Below are positions 57,419 through 64,000 of a stretch of 64,000 nt of DNA, piece by piece; position 1 is the first letter of the stretch, and every line of letters begins with the position of its first letter. This stretch comes from Strongyloides papillosus (taxonomy: Eukaryota > Nematoda > Chromadorea > Rhabditida > Strongyloididae): NCBI GenBank assembly GCA_005656395.1, contig SRSI01000048.1:2046001-2110000 (forward strand). Reading direction: 5' to 3'. The notes beneath the pieces were generated by a model. It saw nothing but the letters and a program-made list of their open reading frames with translations. It was not told the DNA's origin and searched no databases. A program made the translations under genes and the position numbers.

Positions 57419-58028
57419 TATTATGAGCTGCTAAAATTCAAACTTTCTTTACTTGCATAATTACAAAAGAGAGTAGTTAAATTTTGCAATGGATGAAATC
57501 ATCATTTAAAATCAATAACAATATTTACCTTAATTGCAATTTTTTTTATGAATGTTGATTTTTAAATTATAATTTCCATATCTTTTTTAATCAATTTAAA
57601 TTTATTTGTAATAAAAATATTTTAATTTTATTTCAGAAAAAATTTCAAAATCAGAATTCTTGAAATAGTGTGAATTCTTGATAAAATTTTTTTATATTAT
57701 AAAGATAAAACATTACTTATTATACAAATCACAAAATAATAAAACGAAAAATTGTTCAAAATAAAGCTTTAAGAACTTTTATTTTTACAAAATCGAAATT
57801 ACAAATCTACAGAAAGATAATTCTTTCATCTTGTACACAATAAAAATAGTTGGTTTATAAAAGGCTAATTCATATCAATTATAATATATTTGACGATGTG
57901 ATGGTGAATTTTTTCATGCTGTTTATTGAAAAAAGTATATTGATCTTTATTAGTAACCATTATTAAAATTATAAAGCTATAATCTTTCCAAAACTGTACC
58001 ATTTAATTATAACAATAAATTTTAGTAG

Positions 58029-58689
58029 ATGAAATGTCAATTTTGTTTTGAATCTTTCACAGATCATAGAACTGAACATTCTCAATACTCATCACCATGT
58101 GGACATATAATGGGAAAATCATGTTTAGAATGATTAAAAGAATTTGGATCTAGGGGTGAATTCAATTGTTCTTTTTGTAAAAAAAGGATAATTTTTGAGT
58201 CGTGTCATCTAAAATATCTTAGTCTTAACGAAGTATGTTGTTATTATACTAAAGTTAAATGAATTTATTTAGATTGTTACTTCTACATGTAATGGTAAAA
58301 ATCAAGCAAAAAATAATATGGTTAAGAATAGACATAAAGGGGATTCTACAGGTGAAAAGTCAAATTTATTAAATAATGTGTTTTTGAATCTATGGGCATA
58401 AAAAAAGATTCTGGTAGATACCTCAATTCAAAGACTGTTGTAGGAGATTTTACATTACGTGACTCAGAGACAAATGTTGGAGATTAATGAATTAGTTTAA
58501 ATGGAATTTTTGAAAACAAATATTATTGGTTTCGTGTTAGTAGAAATACTGATGAATACGCAAATTGTAAAAATACATTTAAATCATTGTTTTCTTTGGC
58601 AGATTTTTTATAAAGTTCACCCAATACGTATTTCTAAAGAAATGGATGAAAGATTGTATTTAATTAAACTGTTACACAGAAAAAACTAA
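58029..58689 (+). pseudogene. RING-SH2 pseudogene, unit 4
   Basis: Exon 1 (58029-58232) starts MKCQFCFESF as in unit 5, two residues shorter than other copies. It has an in-frame TGA at 58131-58133, right after KSCLE, and the last zinc pair reads C-S-F-C. In the SH2 exon GDFTLRDSETNVGD is followed by a TAA, and frame shifts occur near 58395 and 58605. The tail RLYLIKLLHRKN is still readable, ending at 58689. Confidence 0.85.
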
Positions 58690-58991
58690 ATTTTTGTTTT
58701 AAAAACTTTTGATTATTATTTATAGATTATTAATAATTTCTTAATTACTTTGTTTCAAAATAAATTATTTATCATGTTTTTTTGTGTTTTGATAATTAAA
58801 TCCATTCCAATTGATAATTTTCATCTTTTTTGTGAAACAAAATCTAAAATAGTTAATTACATTATTGATTCATCAACTATTAGAATCTATGCTGTTTCTA
58901 ATAAATATAATGTTGTCAACTACCGAAGATGGAACCACTTTATAATGTTGTATAGGTATATTATATATGGGCATTCATCTACTGCCAATTA

Positions 58992-59951
58992 TACACATAA
59001 AATAAAAAAAGGAAAACTTTTGACGATTCTTCAAAAAATGGAAAAATTTTTTTTACCATTTAGAAAAATTAAATTTTATTCAAGTCTTAAAAATACCAAG
59101 CGACGACAAGGATATTTCAAACGACTCAAAATACAATGTTTTCGCATAATTTTTGCCTTTTTTTACAAATATATATATAATATTTTGAGTATTTTAACCT
59201 TTATTTAATTTTAACGTTTTTTGATATCATTATAATCTTAGATTTTAACTTATTTTTTAAATATGCTATGATGTGCATCGTTAGAATTTAACTTCGTGTA
59301 AAGTTTTTCACTTCTAACAAAGATCATTTTTCTAAACAATCTACTAAGTACAATAAATTTAAAATTGTAGAAGATACACAATAATAATAACGAAAAGAAA
59401 AAAATTATTATTTAATCATACAAAACATTAATAATTAAAAATATCATTTTTGTAATTGTTCTTATTTTGAATCAAAATATGTAAAAGTCATTTTTTACTA
59501 TAAATAAAAATCCAAATTATTTTAGAACTTTTCATAAGTTTGATTTTTATAAATGGTCATTAAAAACATTATAAAAAGAATTTGGCTTTTGGATGAGTAT
59601 AGTTTTACAAGAAATTATAATAATTCAAACTATTGAAACACATTAAAAAAGATATTACTATATGTTAGTAAATGCTCTTTGCAATAGTATTTATAATTTT
59701 ACATAATATTAGATTGTAATTTTATATTTTAAAATGAAATGTAGAGAACAACTTGAGATTTAGAATAAGAATAATATAATGAATAAAAAAGTATAAACTC
59801 ATTTTATTAATTCTTTAATTGTTGCTTAATTTTTATGTGCAAAATAACTTCCGTAAAATCAGTCACAATTCAAGAAAATTTAAATTTTATTGGTTTGGAC
59901 AAATTTATTACATTTTACGCAAATCTATGTCCCTTTTTTATTTTGTTTGTA
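58992..59951. mobile_element. TIR element of about 960 bp inside the unit 4 relic
   Basis: Ends ATACACATAAAATAAAAAAAGG and, reversed, ATACAAACAAAATAAAAAAGG. The interior is a diverged copy of the element at 37385-38339 (for example AACAATCTACTAA and AATTATTATTTAATCA). It splits the relic and accounts for most of the greater length of unit 4. Confidence 0.65.
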
Positions 59952-59974
59952 TTTACCTTAATTCAACTGTGATG

Positions 59975-60063
59975 AAATATTTATATCATTTTGATCAGTA
60001 ACTAAATATTTATAATATTTTGATCAGTGATACAAATATTTATAACATTTTGATCAGTGATAA
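59975..60063. repeat. three tandem copies of a 29-30-bp sequence
   Basis: AAATATTTAT-A/C-A/T-ATTTTGATCAGT-G/A-A is repeated from 59975, 60004 and 60034, just right of the inserted element. Confidence 0.8.
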
Positions 60064-60569
60064 AGCTTAATACTGAAAATCTATCAAGGATTTTTTCTAA
60101 TATAATATTAACCAATTTTTTATTACTGATTATGATGTCATTGTTTTTAAAATCAATGAGAAATACTAAAAACTATTCTGCCCACGTCTGGTTATATATC
60201 AAACTATTGAAGAAACTACCGAATTTTATGATGTTGATATTGAAAAAATTTCCGAATACACAACCATTTCAATACAAAGTTTTGAATATGATAATAATAT
60301 TTTATTATAAATACCCTTGAGAGAAATATCTTCAAATATTAATAGTGGTGAAACATTTATGCTATATTCATTCATTCGAAATATTAGAAGTAAGGCTTTT
60401 AAAATTATTAATGTATAATGAAAATTTAATATTGTAGGAGAAAAAAATGAAATAATTATCGGTGATTTTTTTGAGCTTTTTTTGTTCTGATAATTTAAGT
60501 GAAATTTTACCAAAGAGTATGAAAGTTGCTATATATTTTGTTTTAAAAAATTAGAATTTTTGATTTTTT

Positions 60570-60830
60570 TGACCATATAAAGAATATTGTTTACCAAAAA
60601 TGTATATTTAATAATTTTTATTTGGTTTATATTATTGACTATTGTTATTAATAAAAAGATTTTTATGAATTTCTTTGACCAATATATTGTTATGTTCATC
60701 ATATTATGATAAAATAGTTTTACAATCCGCCTAACATGTATGACTAACTGTATAGAGTTTTAAAAAAGTTACCTTAGCGTTTGTTAAGATTCTGAAATCA
60801 TTTATAATTAATATAGAAATTATTAAAATT
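60570..60830 (+). promoter_or_regulatory. conserved upstream block of propeller gene, unit 5
   Basis: TTGACCATATAAAGAATATT, TTTCTTTGACCAATATATTG and GTTAAGATTCTGAAATC appear in the shared order. Here the block is separated from the gene by the insertion at 60902-61421. Confidence 0.45.
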
Positions 60831-60901
60831 TTGATTAAAAAGTCATTATTTTAACTATTAATTATTTATACTGTCAATGAATTTCCTACAATTTCCGTGT
60901 T

Positions 60902-61421
60902 CTGAGAAAATTGTGATGCACGGATTTTTGCGGATGCAAATTTTTTTTGCATTTATGAACAAATTTTTTCGGTTGATAGGAATTTCGACTAATTTAATTT
61001 TAATATTTTTTTTAAAGGGTAGTTAATTATGTAAGTTTTAAAACTAATATTTAGATATAGTTAATTTTAGTCAATGGCTAGCTGTTTTTAGACACATTTA
61101 AATGATCTAGGAAACAAAAATTAATATTTAAACAATAAAACAGATGAAATATTGCTGTTAACGGGTAATAATAAAAATTAATGTATTTTGATTTCCCAAT
61201 GTACTATTTTTATGTGGCAAATTTTTATTTTTTCTATGTGCGTATGTAAAATTAATTGTATTAATTAAAGTTAACATTCTAGTATAAAGCGTTTATATTC
61301 GTTTAAAAAATTTTGTGGTTACAAATACTTGGGTTTGCAAAAATTTGGGGTTACAAAAAATTTTTTTTTATATTTCTGATTATAAACCGAAAATGTTTGC
61401 TACACGCAAAATTTTTCTCAA
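60902..61421. mobile_element. about 520-bp element in the unit 5 upstream region
   Basis: Compared with the other units, this lies between ATTTCCGTGT and GTATTGCATATAGATAC. Its ends are imperfect inverted repeats (CTGAGAAAATTGTG and CAAAATTTTTCTCA). The interior has short G/T-rich direct repeats (TGGGTTTGCAAAAATTTGGG). It moves the conserved upstream block about 500 bp further from the gene. Confidence 0.5.
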
Positions 61422-61489
61422 TGTATTGCATATAGATACTTTTTATATTTTTTCTATAATTTAAGAATACATTTATTTTTATTTCAAAA

Positions 61490-62834
61490 ATGGCAATCGA
61501 ATGTATAATTTGCCTTCAATCATGTGAAGCTTCTGGTACCAGACATGCTCCATATTCTACACCATGTGGACATGTAATGGGGAAAGAATGTTTAGAACAA
61601 TTAAAGATGCTTTCAAAAGATGATCATTTTAATTGCCCTTTTTGTAATGAAAATATTAAATTTAATAGTTGTCGTGCAATGTATGGTATCGATGAAGAGG
61701 TAATTTTTAATAATTTAAATAATAGTTAGATTTTTTTAATTTAAGGATAATACTGAAGAATCAAGAAATTTTATTAAAGAATCAAAAGAAAATAAAAACA
61801 TTCTTTTTTCAAAAGAATTTAGAAATGACATAAATGGAAATATTAAATATTTTGATGAACACAAAGGATATATCTTAATTGCTGGAGAAGGATCATCAAG
61901 GTTTCCTGGTACACAATTTATAAAACTAATTGTTACAAAGGAGAATAAAATATATGATATATCAAAATCTATAATCAAACCCAAATGTAGTTGTTTATGT
62001 TTTAACAAGTACAATGATGACGTTATTGAATTTTGTATTGGTTATATTAATGGTACAATAAAGTTATATAGATGTAAATTTGATGGTAATAATTTAAAAA
62101 TAATGGATAAAAAATCATTAAATAATCGTGATTTCATATCACATTTACATGGAAGAATAGAAATTAATTCTATATGCTTTTTAAATAATGGTACTGTTGC
62201 TTTTTCTATTGGAAAAGGAAAACTGTGTATTTGGAATAAAAGTAATAAATGGTTATCAAAAACACAAATTATTAAAGAGTTTCCCTACTCTGAATCTGAT
62301 AAAATTACCAACCTAAAAAGTACAAAGTATGGTGATTGCATCGGAATAATGAATAATAGAATTTATGTATTTCAAAAAAGTGGTACTTCATATGAACTTG
62401 TCAGTGAAATTGGAAAAAAAATTATTTCATATTCAATTGACGAAGATTTTAATCGACTTCTTGTCTTATATTCCAATGAAATGGATAAGAAAAGAAAAAA
62501 TTCAACATCTCAATCATTTGTTTTCTATGAAATTATAGAAATAGATTATACAGACAACTTTGGCAAGAAATTTAAAAAATATTATGCAATTAACTTGATA
62601 ATTAATAATAGTATTGAAAGTAAAATTCCAAAATCTTTTATAGCGAAACTTTTTGCTGCAGAGCAATCTGATGGAACATTTCTATACCATTGCATTTTAC
62701 CAAATATGAAAGATATAAAAAATTGTCTTGGTATTACATTTGTTGATGGGAAAGAATTTTGTATACAACGCAATTCACGAAATAAAATTGCTAAGATATT
62801 TAAAAATAAAGTCATTGTAACCGATATGCTTTAA
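61490..62834 (+). CDS. RING finger-beta-propeller protein, unit 5 (internal deletion)
   Basis: Exons 61490-61699 and 61746-62834, phase 0 (432 residues). The RING is intact (MAIECIICLQSCEASG; C5, C8, H19, C26-G-H28, C34, C-P-F-C). The usual acceptor AG has become AA, and the next AG, six bases on, keeps the frame, dropping two codons. The propeller reads IGYINGTIKLYRCKFDGNN, GKGKLCIWNKSNKWL, NRIYVFQKS and LYHCILPNMK, then lacks 22 residues relative to unit 2 (between two AAAGAT repeats) and ends NKVIVTDML. The blade motif R-I-W is C-I-W here. The frame is open throughout, so it may be expressed, but losing a strand pair from a propeller should disturb folding. Confidence 0.78.
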
Positions 62835-63370
62835 TATGATGGATACTAAAATTCAAACTTTATTTACTTGTATGACCATAAGAGCAATAAGTTATATTTT
62901 ACAATGGATGAAATCATCACATAAAATGAAAAAGATTATTTACCTTAACTATAACTCTTAGAGATGATTGATTTTGAAATATTAGTTACCATGCATTTTT
63001 TTAGTTATTTTCAATTTGTTTTTAATAAAAATATTTTAATTTATCTTAAATTCAATTTTTATAATCAGAATTCACAGAACAACGAAACAAAAAATTGTCC
63101 AAAATAAAACTTCAAAAACTTCTATTTTTGCAAAATTGAAATTACAAATCTACAAAAACATGATTCTTTCTTCTTTTACATAGTAAAAAAACTGGGTATA
63201 TAAAAAGCTAATTCATATGAATTATAATATATTTGATGATGTGATTGTGAATTTTTTCATACTGTTTAATGAAAAAAGTAGATTGATCATTATTAGTAAC
63301 CATTATTAAAATTCTAAAGCTATAATTTTCCAAAACTCTACCATTTAATTATAACTATAAATTTTAGAAG

Positions 63371-63900
63371 ATGAAATGTCTACTCTGTTTTGAATCATAT
63401 ACAGACCCTGGAACAGAACATGTTCCATATTCGGCACCATGTGAACATATAATGGGGAAATCATGTTTGGAAAGATTAAAGGAATATGGATCTAGGAGTG
63501 AATTCAATTGTCCTTTTTGTAAAAAAAGGATAATTTTTGAGTCGTGTCATCTAAAATGTCTTAGTCTTAACGAAGTATTTTGTTATTATATTAAATTTAA
63601 ATATTTTTTTAGTATATTTCATTTACCCCTAATGGTAAAAATCAGACAAAAAGTAATACGACTAAGAATAGACGTAAAGGGGATTTTACAGATGAGATGT
63701 CAATATTATTAAAAAATGTGCTTTTTGAATCTATGGATATAAAAGAGGATGTTGATAAATACCTTAATTCAGAGGCTGTTGTAGGAGATTTCCTATTACG
63801 TGACTTAGAGACAAATGTTTGAGATTATTCAATGAGTTTAAAAGGAATTACAAGAAACAGACATTATTGGATATCATGAAATGTAATTAATAGTGAAAGA
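63371..63900 (+). pseudogene. RING-SH2 gene, stop in SH2 and truncated, unit 5
   Basis: Exon 1 is 63371-63574 (68 codons, MKCLLCFESYTDPG). The C-G-H is C-E-H, so the zinc ligands remain but the motif is changed. Exon 2 starts at 63613 and reads the linker and VVGDFLLRDLETNV to an in-frame TGA at 63820-63822, where sisters have Gly. The SH2 remnant continues (DYSMSLKG-TRNRHYW) to about 63880 and then jumps to relic sequence, so the second half of the SH2 domain is deleted. A truncated RING protein of about 137 residues could still be made. Confidence 0.75.
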
Positions 63901-64000
63901 TTTATGTTACATTTATTTATTTCAAATATTATAAGTGATGCTTTTAAAAGTATTAACTGTAGGATCATGGGGTGAATAACTAAACGAGTATGCAAATAGA
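63885..64000 (+). pseudogene. start of unit 5 relic and TTAA insertion, cut by window end
   Basis: AATAGTGAAAGATTTATG and LFISNI-type sequence correspond to the propeller relic of the other units. From about 63952 it continues in TTAACTGTAGGATCATGGGG, the left end of the TTAA-site insertion. The unit continues beyond the window. Confidence 0.5.

Larger units (their letters stand above)
58790..60590 (+). pseudogene. relic of a second, divergent propeller, unit 4, split by an element
   Basis: 58800-58960 reads IPIDNFHLFCETKSKIVNY, IIDSSTIRIYAVSNKYN and HFIMLYR, which align with the propeller's NRIYVF to LFVLYK region. After the insertion at 58992-59951 the text resumes near 60180 with VIYQTIEETTEFYDVDIEKI, then GETFMLYSFIRNI and a shifted C-terminal part to about 60570. 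This unit shows the homology best. It has no TTAA insertion (empty site at about 60396). Confidence 0.6.
43545..64000 (+). other. tandem array of five RING-propeller / RING-SH2 units
   Basis: Five successive plus-strand units start near 43.9, 47.1, 51.4, 56.0 and 61.5 kb (spacing 3.2, 4.3, 4.6 and 5.5 kb). Each is ordered: conserved upstream block, RING-propeller gene, spacer of roughly 530-830 bp, RING-SH2 gene or pseudogene, then a decayed second propeller. Spacers between the two genes also resemble each other (a TTTTATCTTAAAATCAATTTG block recurs), so whole units were duplicated. Differences in unit length are explained by insertions at 50501, 55214, 58992 and 60902 and by local deletions in units 1 and 5. 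The array runs off the right end of the window. Confidence 0.9.

Noticed and set aside
58750..59208. 152-codon frame starting MFQNKLFIMFF as an intact gene
   Set aside because: Its first part matches the second-propeller relic and its second part lies within the 960-bp inserted element; it is a chance fusion.
60057..60320. 87-codon frame after the inserted element
   Set aside because: Another frame of the same DNA (EETTEFYDVDIEKI) matches the propeller family, so this frame is a shadow of the relic.
1..64000. tRNA, rRNA genes or CRISPR array
   Set aside because: No cloverleaf-like blocks or B-box-like motif (GTTCGAATC) were noticed, no rRNA sequence, and no spaced identical repeats; the genome is eukaryotic. 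A covariance scan would be needed to be sure about small RNA genes.

Overview
The window is eukaryotic and looks like an AT-rich nematode. Introns are very short (36-110 nt, GT..TTTTAG). Many start codons lie just 3' of a TTTYAG-type acceptor, as expected for spliced-leader trans-splicing. Nematode-type families are present (transthyretin-like secreted protein, zyxin with three LIM domains, ZHP-like meiotic protein). Base composition and intron size suggest a clade IV worm of the Strongyloides / Parastrongyloides / Rhabditophanes kind, which is inference from style and not a species identification.

Layout. 1-3.5 kb: AT-rich sequence, a few small exons, and a ZHP/Zip3/RNF212-like coiled-coil gene with a damaged RING. 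4.3-9.6 kb: a divergent forkhead gene on the minus strand facing a head-to-tail run of CRIPT, the CAAX protease FCE-1/ZMPSTE24 and the cytochrome oxidase assembly factor COA3. 11.4-15.3 kb: two small multi-exon secreted-protein genes, one of them a prohormone-like protein with a single LDL-receptor class A domain. 17.4-24.9 kb: a compact housekeeping block with V-ATPase c'', a PP1-like phosphatase, NTF2, TMEM208, a small single-pass membrane protein and a five-exon zyxin. 28.4-37.3 kb: adenylate kinase, a Tyr/Gly-rich secreted peptide, a membrane-protein pseudogene with one in-frame stop, and a transthyretin-like gene, separated by gene-poor repeat-laden DNA. 37.4-43.5 kb: TIR and foldback elements, including one element nested inside the arm of another.

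43.5-64 kb is the most unusual part. It is a tandem array of five units, all on the plus strand. Each unit holds (i) a RING-beta-propeller gene, (ii) a RING-SH2 gene or its remains, and (iii) a decayed, divergent second propeller. Both gene types start with almost the same RING exon (210 nt, ending in phase 0 at the same place). They then splice either to a WD40-like propeller exon or to an exon whose C-terminal half is an NCK-type SH2 domain. The RING has the spacing of RFWD3. An N-terminal RING joined to an SH2 domain would be a candidate phosphotyrosine-reading ubiquitin ligase; I know of no described family with that order. Copies range from intact to frameshifted, truncated or stop-ridden, so the locus is in rapid birth-and-death evolution. 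That pattern is typical of environmental or immune gene families, but function is not shown by the sequence.

Gene models below were joined by hand from reading frames and splice signals. No alignments or searches were run.
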